Source: PALSA-1353 sp036267155
GTDB lineage: Bacteria > Planctomycetota > Phycisphaerae > Tepidisphaerales > Tepidisphaeraceae
NCBI GenBank assembly: GCA_036267155.1
Contig: DATAWP010000018.1
Coordinates: 1 to 64,000, forward strand
Direction of reading: 5' to 3'
DNA length: 64,000 bases
The notes below the pieces were generated by a model. That model searched no databases. It worked only from the letters and a program-made list of their open reading frames with translations, and was not told where the DNA came from. This document shows, one piece after another, positions 9,391-17,078 of the stretch (position 1 is its first letter; every line of letters begins with the position of its first letter). The position numbers and the translations under genes were made by a program.

Positions 9391-9669
9391 CTGATTCGGA
9401 GCATCCGCCACAAGGGATTAAAACGTCTTTATGAACAGGACGATCGCCGCGGCGTGATGGCTGAGCACGTCGTCAAGCTGCGCGACATTCTCGCGCGGCT
9501 CGATGCGGCACGCTCGGTGTCGGACATGGACCTGCCGGGCTTTCGATTGCATCCGCTCAAAGGCCAACTGAAAGGCGTCTGGGCGGTGACGGTTCGTGCG
9601 AACTGGCGCGTGGTCTTCCGGTTTGACGGTCCCAATGCTATCGATATTGATTTGACGGATTATCATTGA
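9391..9669 (+). CDS. higB: HigB/RelE-family toxin
   Basis: A type II toxin, by family a ribosome-dependent mRNA interferase. Recognisable HigB features are IRSIRHKGLKRLYE at the N-terminus, the long helix with LRDILARLDAA, then LHPLKGQLKGVWAVTV and WRVVFRFD before the C-terminal DYH. ATG codons upstream (9319, 9325, 9337) would add 18-24 residues not typical of the family and would place the promoter and palindrome inside the gene. The family-length protein (92 aa) begins at CTG 9391, a rare start with no ribosome site, which would suit a leaderless mRNA. The start is therefore uncertain. The antitoxin gene follows after 14 bases. Confidence 0.82.
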   Translation: MIRSIRHKGLKRLYEQDDRRGVMAEHVVKLRDILARLDAARSVSDMDLPGFRLHPLKGQLKGVWAVTVRANWRVVFRFDGPNAIDIDLTDYH

Positions 9670-9683
9670 AAGGAGTCGGCAAC

Positions 9684-9965
9684 ATGGAGATGAAAAATCC
9701 TCCCCACCCCGGCGGCTTTGTGCGTCGTCAGTGCATCGAGCCACTGAATTTAACCATTACCGAAGCGGCCGCAGCCCTCGGCGTAACGCGGACGACCTTG
9801 TCCGAACTCGTCAACGAGAAGCGCGGCATCTCGCCGGAAATGGCCGTCAGGCTGTCCAAAGTCTTTGGCGGCAGCGCCGAAAGCTGGCTGGTTCAGCAGG
9901 CCCAATTTGACCTCGCCCACGTCCGCCCCGGCCGTCTAAAGTTGAAGCGGCTCCAAGTGACGTAG
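9684..9965 (+). CDS. higA: HigA-family antitoxin, XRE helix-turn-helix
   Basis: A 93-aa antitoxin and repressor. The N-terminus HPGGFVRRQCIEPL matches the HigA family (HPGE..RE…L). The helix-turn-helix reads TITEAAAALGVTRTTLSELVNEKRGISPEMAVRLSKVFG, followed by the usual SAESWLVQQAQFDL. ATG 9684 is chosen over an in-frame TTG at 9666 because AAAGGAG (9669-9675) lies eight bases upstream. It follows the toxin gene directly (toxin-first order, typical of higBA). By family it neutralises HigB and binds the operator upstream of the toxin. Confidence 0.9.
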   Translation: MEMKNPPHPGGFVRRQCIEPLNLTITEAAAALGVTRTTLSELVNEKRGISPEMAVRLSKVFGGSAESWLVQQAQFDLAHVRPGRLKLKRLQVT

Positions 9966-10023
9966 TCAATGGGCAGACTATTTTGCTCGACACTTGCCCC
10001 TGGCATGTTATCTTATTTGGCAT

Positions 10024-10299
10024 ATGACCCTTAAAGTCGAACTGCCCAGCGACCTTGAAGCGACCATTCGGCGTAATGTGGACGGCGACCTGGACGTTTA
10101 TGCGCGCGAGGCGCTTGCGGTTCAGTTGTACCGTGATCGCAAGCTGACTCACGGGCAATTGCAGCGCTTCCTGGGTGTCCAAAGTTACGATGCGGATACG
10201 ATTCTGAAAAAGCATGGCGGCGTGGATGAACTGACGTCCGATGAATTGGCTGCCCAGGTGCAAGCCTCGCGCGATATCCGCCGAAAGCCCTCAATCTGA
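10024..10299 (+). CDS. UPF0175-family antitoxin
   Basis: A 91-aa protein resembling the UPF0175 family: MTLKVELPSDLEATIRR, then a helical REALAVQLYRDRKLTHGQLQRFLGV segment, a short HTH-like core. The C-terminal half is charged. The start at 10024 matches the family beginning, in preference to an in-frame ATG at 9994. Its stop overlaps the ATG of the PIN-like gene by one base (TGATG), so the two are coupled. UPF0175 genes commonly precede DUF3368 PIN-type genes as antitoxin and toxin. Confidence 0.8.
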   Translation: MTLKVELPSDLEATIRRNVDGDLDVYAREALAVQLYRDRKLTHGQLQRFLGVQSYDADTILKKHGGVDELTSDELAAQVQASRDIRRKPSI

Positions 10300-10796
10300 T
10301 GATCGTTGTCTCGGACAACTCTCCGCTGCAATACCTGATTCTGATTGAATGTATTGAGGCGTTGCCGGCCCTGTATGGGCAGGTCTTAACGACGCCGCAG
10401 GTGCTTGAAGAACTCAGTCACGCCGACGCGCCGAATGCCGTACGTGCGTGGGTGCAAACCGCGCCCATTTGGCTCAAGATCGAATCGCCTTTGCAGATCA
10501 GTTTTCTCGACGCGATTGATAGGGGCGAAGCCTCGGCAATATCACTTGCTCAAGAACGCCATGCCGACTTAGTTCTGATAGACGAACGCGCCGGCAGCGA
10601 CACCGCACGCCGCGTTGGAATTCAAGTGGTCGGCACACTCGGCGTTCTGATCGAAGCCGGCCTTGAGCGATTGATTGATTTTAACGTCGCCCTAAATCTG
10701 CTCACCACGCAAACATCCTTTTATGCCTCCCGGAACCTGATCGAATCCGCCCGGCGAATTTTTCAAGAACGCACACGGCATCTTCCGCGCGAATAG
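10299..10796 (+). CDS. DUF3368 PIN-like domain toxin
   Basis: A 165-aa protein of the DUF3368 family, a PIN-fold nuclease group. Seen: VSDNSPLQYLILI at the N-terminus (first acidic residue), TPQVLEELSHADAP (second acidic site), DRGEASAISLAQE (third), and LVLIDERAGSDTARRVGIQVVGTLGVLIEA (fourth), spaced as in PIN domains. Predicted metal-dependent RNase held in check by the UPF0175 protein encoded directly upstream. It is the second TA module in 1.5 kb next to tRNA-Arg(CCT). All expected acidic residues are present, so it is probably intact. Confidence 0.82.
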   Translation: MIVVSDNSPLQYLILIECIEALPALYGQVLTTPQVLEELSHADAPNAVRAWVQTAPIWLKIESPLQISFLDAIDRGEASAISLAQERHADLVLIDERAGSDTARRVGIQVVGTLGVLIEAGLERLIDFNVALNLLTTQTSFYASRNLIESARRIFQERTRHLPRE

Positions 10797-10996
10797 CGGG
10801 CAAAGCTCGAATTAAAGGCCTCTCGAAACTCCGCCGCCGAGCGCGCCGCCCAAAACGCTGGCGATGGCGGCGGAGCGATTAATCACGGAGAACCGACTCG
10901 TGGATAGTCTCCTATTGACCATGAGCCTGAAAGCGGGCCCGAGAAGTTTGGAACTTGTGGCTTCCTTACTGTCAGACAGCCCAGGAAGCAGATCGC

Positions 10997-12766
10997 TCAC
11001 CGCCGCGCTGGGGTCGGCTCCGTCGTCGGGAAGCGGATGCCCGCGTCGGTTATTCTGAGATTTGGATCTCCATACCATTCCGGCCCGAGGTTCTCGTTTT
11101 GGATGATTTGCTGCCAGTGTTCGACCCCGTCTTGCCAATGCGAAGGATACCATCGCCCCTCGGCGACACGTGCGAAGTCCAGATAAACAACGTGCCTCAG
11201 GAAGTTGAGCTTGTCGCCGCCACGGGCGTTGCTGTGCTCAACTGTTTCGACCGGAAGATCGTCGTGCGCGGGGTCGAGCCAATACAGCGCATCGGAGTGG
11301 TAAGCCGCTTTCGAATCAGGCACCTGGAAGGTGGAGGTTTCATCGATGTGGACCACGATCAGACCGGGTCGCGCCGGATCGCGAAGAATTTCGACTTTCC
11401 TCGAACCGAAATGGTCGGGCAGAGGTGCCAGCAGCGGCCAGAACACCATCGCGGATTTCACTTCAAGCGAGGCGCTGTTGCCCGTGGTAGGCTGGATGTT
11501 GAATCCACTTATCATATCGCCGTGCCAGGCCGTTTTGCCGTCGAAAGCATCACTCCCGAGCGGCCGTACCGATCTTAACTGAGAAACCACGTCGGAAAGC
11601 ATCGGTGTCGGCCAGCCCTTTGGGAAACCTTCGCCGCCCCAGAGCGCCAGTTCGGGAGAGAGCAGATAAATTGCATACAGCGCTTTATCGCCCTGCCGCG
11701 CGTCGATCGTGAGTTGGCCTTCCGAGTGGCCGCGCCCAGTCTTGTGGCATTCCAGCAATACGAAATCGCCCCAATCGCGGTCGATTCGTTTCTGCAGGCG
11801 GGCCTCAAATGCTTTCACGTCGATCGACTCGTCTTTTACCAATTGCGCGGTCGGAGGGAGATTGGACATCGCCGGGCGATTCGCATCCGTTTCGACCTGG
11901 CGATTGTCCACGATCCGTGCCGTTTTCGGCACGCCGAGATCGTAGATATCGCGAATATTCGGCTCGCCATAAGTGTATTCCATGATTACCGGCTGACCCT
12001 CTATCTGGGAAGTCATTTTGCGGATCAGTTTCGACTGTGGATCGACCCATAGGGTCGCGTTGCCATTGGGCAGCTCTGGATACTGATCCAGCGTCTTTTT
12101 TGAATCATCACTGAGCGTCAAATTGAATTTCTGTAAACCCTGATCGTTTGATTCGGCCACAGTGGGCGCAGTAAGACCGCGCGACGTTATCCGCTTGAGG
12201 AAGTCAGCCAGCTTGAATGGAAACTCGGCAGCGCGCCGCGTCTCGGCGGCATCGCCCGGCACCGACGAGATGAGGACCGTACCGGAGAGACTGGTATACG
12301 TCCGCATTTCGTGCGCCGCCGGTGAGTACATTTGGACAATGAGTGCGCCATATACATTCGCGACGATCGCGAAATCGCCGCTGCTGGTGTTGATGTCAAT
12401 GGATTGAACGCGCAGTTTTATTGCCGACAAAGGGTCGCCCTGACCAACCGGCATGACATGCACCCATCCCTTGAAGCCCCGTGTTGCGTTGGCAGCATTC
12501 TGCAGCGCCTCGGCGGCATCCACTTTTTTGGGCAGCATTGCCGTGACTGCGAATAGAGCGACCACTACTGCAAATGCCGCGGCCAAGCTGCCGGACATGA
12601 TGAGCAGGGTCTTTCGGCGTTGAGTTTGCCACTGGCGCGTATCGCCTGTGGCGAGTTGCCGCCGCACCGCAGTCACCGCATCGTGCATCTCCCCAAGGGC
12701 GATCGGCATATGCGCCAATTGGCGAGCCTGACGCAGAAGCTGCCGATATTCGCGGAGTTCAGACAT
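10997..12766 (-). CDS. Membrane-anchored putative anti-sigma factor with large periplasmic domain
   Basis: A 589-aa protein with a short cytosolic N-terminus (MSELREYRQLLRQARQL…), one transmembrane helix at about residues 49-74 (LLIMSGSLAAAFAVVVALFAV), and a 500-residue periplasmic part. That part contains LolA/RseB-like stretches (DPQSKLIRKMTSQ, IYDLGVPKTARIVD). The start at 12766 follows GGAGGAGAACC and overlaps the sigma-factor gene by eight bases. The coupling and topology suggest an anti-sigma factor, but no HXXXCXXC zinc motif is seen. The very large sensor domain is unusual; such pairs are common in planctomycetes. The function is inferred from context. Confidence 0.7.
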   Translation of the reverse strand: MSELREYRQLLRQARQLAHMPIALGEMHDAVTAVRRQLATGDTRQWQTQRRKTLLIMSGSLAAAFAVVVALFAVTAMLPKKVDAAEALQNAANATRGFKGWVHVMPVGQGDPLSAIKLRVQSIDINTSSGDFAIVANVYGALIVQMYSPAAHEMRTYTSLSGTVLISSVPGDAAETRRAAEFPFKLADFLKRITSRGLTAPTVAESNDQGLQKFNLTLSDDSKKTLDQYPELPNGNATLWVDPQSKLIRKMTSQIEGQPVIMEYTYGEPNIRDIYDLGVPKTARIVDNRQVETDANRPAMSNLPPTAQLVKDESIDVKAFEARLQKRIDRDWGDFVLLECHKTGRGHSEGQLTIDARQGDKALYAIYLLSPELALWGGEGFPKGWPTPMLSDVVSQLRSVRPLGSDAFDGKTAWHGDMISGFNIQPTTGNSASLEVKSAMVFWPLLAPLPDHFGSRKVEILRDPARPGLIVVHIDETSTFQVPDSKAAYHSDALYWLDPAHDDLPVETVEHSNARGGDKLNFLRHVVYLDFARVAEGRWYPSHWQDGVEHWQQIIQNENLGPEWYGDPNLRITDAGIRFPTTEPTPARR

Positions 12767-13322
12767 GGTTCTCCTCCGGACAAACTGGATTGCCGGGTAG
12801 AAGCCGCTCTGCCAGCTTTCCGCGAAGCTGCCGCACAGCGGCGTGGCATAAACCGCGCGCTCGATGCGGCGTCGTTTGGATCTCCCTGGCAATCGCTTCG
12901 TATGATTGCTGTTCGATAAACCGCATCACGAAAATCCTTTGGCCCGATTCACCCAACTCGCTTAGAGCGTCGAGCAACCGTTCATATTGCTCCGAGAGCA
13001 CCAATCGTTGGAGCGGCGACGGCTCGACAGAAACGATTTCCATCGCCGCCGCCAGCGGCACCGGCTTTACACCAGTTCGCCCTTTTCGGCGCCATTCCAT
13101 TGCGAGGTTGATCACCGATCTGAACGCATAGGCCGTTGGATCATTTGCCTCGGCGAAAGCATTGTTTCGGCCAAGGCGCACAAACAAGTCCTGAAAAAGC
13201 TCCGCCGCGACATCCGCCCGCAAAGTCAGCCGCGCCAGCGTTGCGTATAGACGATCTCCCTGTGCGTCTAGCAACCGGTTCAAAGCCTGCCGCATGACGT
13301 AGGACTTTGTAGGTTCGGGCAT
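12759..13322 (-). CDS. ECF-type RNA polymerase sigma factor
   Basis: A 187-aa sigma-70-family protein. Region 2 is seen as RLYATLARLTLRADVAAELFQDLFVRLGRN…DPTAYAFRSVINLAMEWRRKGR, and region 4 as LSELGESGQRIFVMRFIEQQSYEAIAREI…HRARGLCHAAVRQLRGKL. The linker is short, as in ECF sigmas. MPEPTKS at 13322 is taken as the start; an ATG at 13379 would add 19 residues of unlike composition. It overlaps the putative anti-sigma gene by eight bases, so the pair should be co-expressed and may be autoregulated. Confidence 0.88.
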   Translation of the reverse strand: MPEPTKSYVMRQALNRLLDAQGDRLYATLARLTLRADVAAELFQDLFVRLGRNNAFAEANDPTAYAFRSVINLAMEWRRKGRTGVKPVPLAAAMEIVSVEPSPLQRLVLSEQYERLLDALSELGESGQRIFVMRFIEQQSYEAIAREIQTTPHRARGLCHAAVRQLRGKLAERLLPGNPVCPEENHV

Positions 13323-13732
13323 CGGACTCTTACGATATAGATGCGCCGCACGCCGTTGCGCAAAATAAATCTGGTGCAATATAAAAAATCCAGGTGCTAC
13401 ACGCGCTATCCTATGAGCAGGAACGTCGTCCGTATCCGACGACCCCCAAAAATTGGCCGAAAGCTCGGGAATTTTCGGTACGTGATCGAGTTTCCGCCGA
13501 TTCGCAATTTGTCTCTTACCGTTCTATTGTCTCGCAAGAAGTCGCGGTATCGTCCAAGCAAGACAGTAGCAATTGCTAAAGCGGCAGCCGATACAAGCCT
13601 CAAGCCAGTGGCCCATCGCATCTGAACCGGCTATAGCCGTTTGACCTTGATCCGTACCTGAGGAGTGGACCACTCCCCATCGCGGCCGGGCGCATTTCGT
13701 CAATTGCTAACGCGATACATGCCGCTGCTGTT
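13323..13732. other. Intergenic stretch upstream of the sigma-factor gene
   Basis: No gene is supported in these 410 bases. Frames on both strands lack family features. One perfect odd palindrome, GGAGTGG-A-CCACTCC (13662-13676), is the only structure seen; it has no T-tract. The stretch must hold the promoter of the sigma/anti-sigma operon, but no convincing -35/-10 pair was found, as expected if an alternative sigma reads it. Confidence 0.5.
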
Positions 13733-13981
13733 CTAATACTTCTCCAGAACCGCCCGCGGCATCGCCACGATCCCAGCCCGAATCGAGTCCGGCATTTTCG
13801 GCCAGAAGGCAATGAGCATCGCAAGTTCCGAATCGGTGTCGGCCGGTTGATGGCAATTCAGGCCGGTCGGCGGCCCTGCCGCGTCCACCATGTGTTCACC
13901 TTGACAAGTAACTCCCTGTATTTCCGAGGGATTTTCGCACTCAATTTGATCAACTGAGCTACGCGGGCTCGTTTCCTGCAC
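13733..13981 (-). pseudogene. Possible remnant: tail of a planctomycete tyrosine integrase
   Basis: The last ~35 codons read DTDSELAMLIAFWPKMP then DSIRAGIVAMPRAVLEKY. This resembles the tail I associate with planctomycete phage-type integrases (…LA.LI..WP.LP..IRAGI.AMV.A). No catalytic domain is present. The frame upstream runs straight into the partial tRNA-Arg copy at 13951-13991. A truncated integrase abutting an att-like tRNA fragment would fit a decayed integrated element. The identification rests on recall of the tail only. Confidence 0.4.
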
Positions 13982-13991
13982 GCTATCGCGA
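13951..13991 (-). repeat. Partial copy of tRNA-Arg(CCT) 5' end and leader
   Basis: These 41 bases match 9219-9259 with three mismatches: 24 identical bases covering the tRNA 5' acceptor strand and D-stem, three differences, then 14 identical bases of leader (GCACGCTATCGCG and flank). Homology stops abruptly inside the D-loop and in the leader. The orientation is the same as the intact tRNA, giving direct repeats about 4.7 kb apart. Confidence 0.85.
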
Positions 13992-14205
13992 ATTTCTCGT
14001 GTCAGAGCAAGTCGATGGATTTTGACTGTGCCGAGCGTGGCGATTCGCAGCCGGCGGGAATGGTTTTGCTGCCGATGCGCTGGAACAATCTATGATGTCC
14101 GGAATCGTCCGCGAATGAGGTCACGACCGACGCCGCCGACACCATCAGCCATCGACCCGCGCTCAAGGCTGGCGCGGTGCGTGTGTCGGGGCTGAATCCT
14201 GAGCT

Positions 14206-14844
14206 TCAATCTTTCTGCTCCGGAGTTTGGATGGCATGCGTCGCCTCGAAGGCTGCCAAGTCGGCTCGAGTATTCAGATTGATCCATGCCTCCGCTGGCC
14301 AATCGGTGGGCGTTTCCAGTGCGGAGAACGCGTTGTCGGAACAGAGGTCCTGAACAGACCGCCGGCCGGCGTCCAATCGCGTGGCGATTATCTCGGCGGC
14401 GGCGGCGCGGAATGCGGATGGAAATGGTTCGACGCCGGTTTTGACACGGCACATGACTCCATCGCAGTGTGGCTTGGCCGCCAAAGATTCAACGAGCCAA
14501 CTTAGCATGGATGGAACCACGCCCGGCATATCGACGGTGACGATCACCGCCATCGGAGTCGGCAATTGTTTCAGTGCCGTCAACATTCCGCGAAGAGGTC
14601 CCAAGCCATCGGTAGGATCAACGACCTCGCGATCGAACAATTCGTAACCGGGGGGATGAACGACTGCCGGCGCCGTGACGAGCATGGTCGGACCGGGCCA
14701 TTGCATTCGTTCGAGAAGCCAGCCGAGGATCGGTCGGCCCGCAAGCTGAAGCCGAGCTTTGGGCACGCCCATGCGGCTTCCTTGTCCACCAGCCAGCACG
14801 GCAAGCGTGACAGTCGAAAGATCGGTCGACGGGTGCGCGGGCAT
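14206..14844 (-). CDS. mobA: Molybdenum cofactor guanylyltransferase
   Basis: A 212-aa cytosolic enzyme that transfers GMP from GTP to molybdopterin to make the MGD cofactor. The nucleotide-binding signature is clear: LAVLAGGQGSRMGVPKARLQL (residues about 14-34; LAGGxSxRMGxxK). VTVDMPGVVPSML gives the DMP metal-binding motif, and EPFPSAFR the later conserved segment. INLNTRADLAAFE near the end matches the family (NxNTPEDL). No other molybdopterin gene is in the window. It lies directly downstream, on the same strand, of tRNA-Arg(ACG). Confidence 0.92.
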   Translation of the reverse strand: MPAHPSTDLSTVTLAVLAGGQGSRMGVPKARLQLAGRPILGWLLERMQWPGPTMLVTAPAVVHPPGYELFDREVVDPTDGLGPLRGMLTALKQLPTPMAVIVTVDMPGVVPSMLSWLVESLAAKPHCDGVMCRVKTGVEPFPSAFRAAAAEIIATRLDAGRRSVQDLCSDNAFSALETPTDWPAEAWINLNTRADLAAFEATHAIQTPEQKD

Positions 14845-14894
14845 GCAGAATTCTCGCCACCCACGAGACGGCTTGGCATTCGATGCCGACTGAT

Positions 14895-14968
<74 letters not shown>

Positions 14969-15056
14969 TCCAATTCCGCGAACGAATCATATTCATCATC
15001 CACAAAGATGTGTCAAGGTTGCTTTTGCAACCTGTCGCTCGCAAACTCTTGCGCTT

Positions 15057-16976
15057 ATGGTCTTCTATTCCATCGAAACCTACGGCGAGCTGCGCTCGCA
15101 TCTTCACCAGGAATGGCTCATCACCAACGGCCTCGGTGGATTCGCCTCCGGAACCATCGTCGGATGCAATACCCGACGCTATCACGGGCTGTTCTGTGCC
15201 GCGCTTCTGCCGCCGGTGGGGCGGTTTCTTATGCTCAACCGCCTGGGCGAAAGCCTTCGCATTGGGGGCATGGACGATCGGGCGCTGGAATTATCCGTCA
15301 ATCAGTTTGGAGACACGTTTCACCCACGCGGAGACAAGTATCTTCGCCGGTTCGATATGGAAATTGCGCTGGCGCGCTGGGAATACGAGGCCCAGGGCAT
15401 TCGCGTCATCAAGGAAGTCCAGATGCCCTGGCAAAACAACGCCGTCGGCATTCGTTATACCGTCGATCCCGGCGAGCGCCAGGTTGAGCTTTCGCTCATG
15501 CCGTTCGTGCGCATGATGGATTTTCACGCGCTGCGGCATGAGAAAGCGACGTTCGAGGAATCGCACGGAGCGAGGGATTGTTCGCTCAAGCTGGAATCGA
15601 ACAAGCTGGTTATCACGGCGGATGGCGGCTCTTTTGAGCCGCGGCCGGATTGGTGGTATGGACATACCTACGCCGTCGAAACCGAGCGCGGGATGGATGA
15701 CAAGGAGGATCTGTATACTCCCGGCCGATTCGTTTTCACGGCCTCGCGCCGGGCATCGATTACGCTGTGGGCCGGCGTGGATCCGATGGCCAGTTTCAAC
15801 TGGGACCGGGAGATCGCGCGGCGGCGCGACGTGGTGAAATTGACGCCGTCGGCGTCGCCGACCATTCAGCGGCTGCATCACGCGGCCAACGATTTCATCG
15901 TCGCCCGTAAATCGCCCGACGGCCGGCCGGGCTGCACCGTGATCGCAGGATATCCCTGGTTCGCCGATTGGGGACGCGACACCATGATTTCTCTCCCCGG
16001 CTTATTTCTATGTCCCGGCAGGTTTGATGAAGCCCGGCAGGTCCTGTGCCTTTTTGCGCAATATGTCAGCGAAGGGATGATCCCCAACCGATTCGACGAC
16101 TATACCAATGAGCCTTCGTACAACACGGTGGATGCGAGCCTTTGGTTCATTCATGCCGCGTTTGAATATCTGCGGCTCTCGCGCGATTCGGCGACCTTTG
16201 AAAAATTCCTTCGCCCGGCTTGTCATGCGATCGTGCGCGACTACACAAAGGGGACGCGATTTCACATTCAGGTCGACCCGGCCGATGGATTGGTGAACCA
16301 GGGCGATGAAAACACGCAGCTCACGTGGATGGATGCCAAGTGCAACGGCGTCTGTTTCACGCCCCGGCAGGGCAAGGCCGTGGAGATCAACGCCCTGTGG
16401 TATCACGCGCTGCGGCTCATCGGCGATCATCCGCGCGCCGACCGCGTGGCCGAGAGTTTTCGCAAGGCGTTCTGGCTGAATCCGTTTCGGGGATTGGCGG
16501 ATGTAGTGAACGATTCGGTGCGGGATGCGTCGATGCGCCCCAATCAGATTTTCGCGGTGAGCCTGCCGCATAGCCCGCTGACGCGCCCACAGCAGGAGGC
16601 GGTGGTCGAGGCCGTCCGGCGCGAATTGCTCACGCCGGCGGGGTTGCGGTCGCTGGCAAAGGGCGCTCCCAACTATCACGGCCGATATTTAGGTCCCATG
16701 TGCGATCGCGATGCGGCATATCACAATGGCACGGTGTGGGCATGGCCGCTCGGAGCGTTTCTGGATGCGTACCTGAAAGTGCATGACCGCTCGGGTCAGG
16801 CGGTCGCCCAGGCGCGGCGATGGCTCGAGCCACTGCTGGAAACGATGCAGGAGGCGTGCATTGGCCAGATCAGTGAGATCTTCGAAGGCGATGAGCCGCA
16901 TCGACCTGTCGGTTGCTTCGCGCAGGCGTGGAGCGTTGCGGAGGCATTGCGATTGGCGACGGAGTTGGGAATGTGA
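15057..16976 (+). CDS. Glycogen debranching enzyme (amylo-alpha-1,6-glucosidase type)
   Basis: A 639-aa protein of the bacterial/archaeal GDE type. The N-terminal beta-rich domain begins EWLITNGLGGFASGTIVGCNTRRYHGL, the family hallmark. The C-terminal (alpha/alpha)6 barrel starts near residue 280 and contains VIAGYPWFADWGRDTMISLPGL, with the conserved WGRD, then IPNRFDD, YNTVDASLWF, TWMDAK, and YHNGTVWAWPLG. It would remove alpha-1,6 branches during glycogen use. No glycogen synthase or phosphorylase is nearby, so it seems to be a stand-alone gene. The start lacks a clear ribosome site but matches the family N-terminus. Confidence 0.92.
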   Translation: MVFYSIETYGELRSHLHQEWLITNGLGGFASGTIVGCNTRRYHGLFCAALLPPVGRFLMLNRLGESLRIGGMDDRALELSVNQFGDTFHPRGDKYLRRFDMEIALARWEYEAQGIRVIKEVQMPWQNNAVGIRYTVDPGERQVELSLMPFVRMMDFHALRHEKATFEESHGARDCSLKLESNKLVITADGGSFEPRPDWWYGHTYAVETERGMDDKEDLYTPGRFVFTASRRASITLWAGVDPMASFNWDREIARRRDVVKLTPSASPTIQRLHHAANDFIVARKSPDGRPGCTVIAGYPWFADWGRDTMISLPGLFLCPGRFDEARQVLCLFAQYVSEGMIPNRFDDYTNEPSYNTVDASLWFIHAAFEYLRLSRDSATFEKFLRPACHAIVRDYTKGTRFHIQVDPADGLVNQGDENTQLTWMDAKCNGVCFTPRQGKAVEINALWYHALRLIGDHPRADRVAESFRKAFWLNPFRGLADVVNDSVRDASMRPNQIFAVSLPHSPLTRPQQEAVVEAVRRELLTPAGLRSLAKGAPNYHGRYLGPMCDRDAAYHNGTVWAWPLGAFLDAYLKVHDRSGQAVAQARRWLEPLLETMQEACIGQISEIFEGDEPHRPVGCFAQAWSVAEALRLATELGM

Positions 16977-16984
16977 GAAGAAAT

Positions 16985-17078
16985 AAATCCGAAATCCGAA
17001 TGACGAATCAAATCCGAAATCCGAATGACCGAATGAAGACAAAGTGCCCGCTTCTTCGTTTCGGATTTCGGATTTCGG
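16985..17078. repeat. AAATCCGAAATCCGAATGA dispersed repeat, direct and inverted copies
   Basis: Two direct copies of AAATCCGAAATCCGAATGAC (16985-17004 and 17010-17029) are followed by an inverted copy of the core, TTCGGATTTCGGATTT (17060-17075). The arms can pair into a hairpin spanning the start codon of the next gene (17033). The low-complexity ATCCGAA unit resembles dispersed repeats seen between genes in planctomycetes. Confidence 0.8.

Noticed and set aside
13662..13676. Palindrome GGAGTGG-A-CCACTCC as an integration or operator site
   Set aside because: Single short palindrome with a one-base centre; no second copy or nearby intact recombinase was seen.
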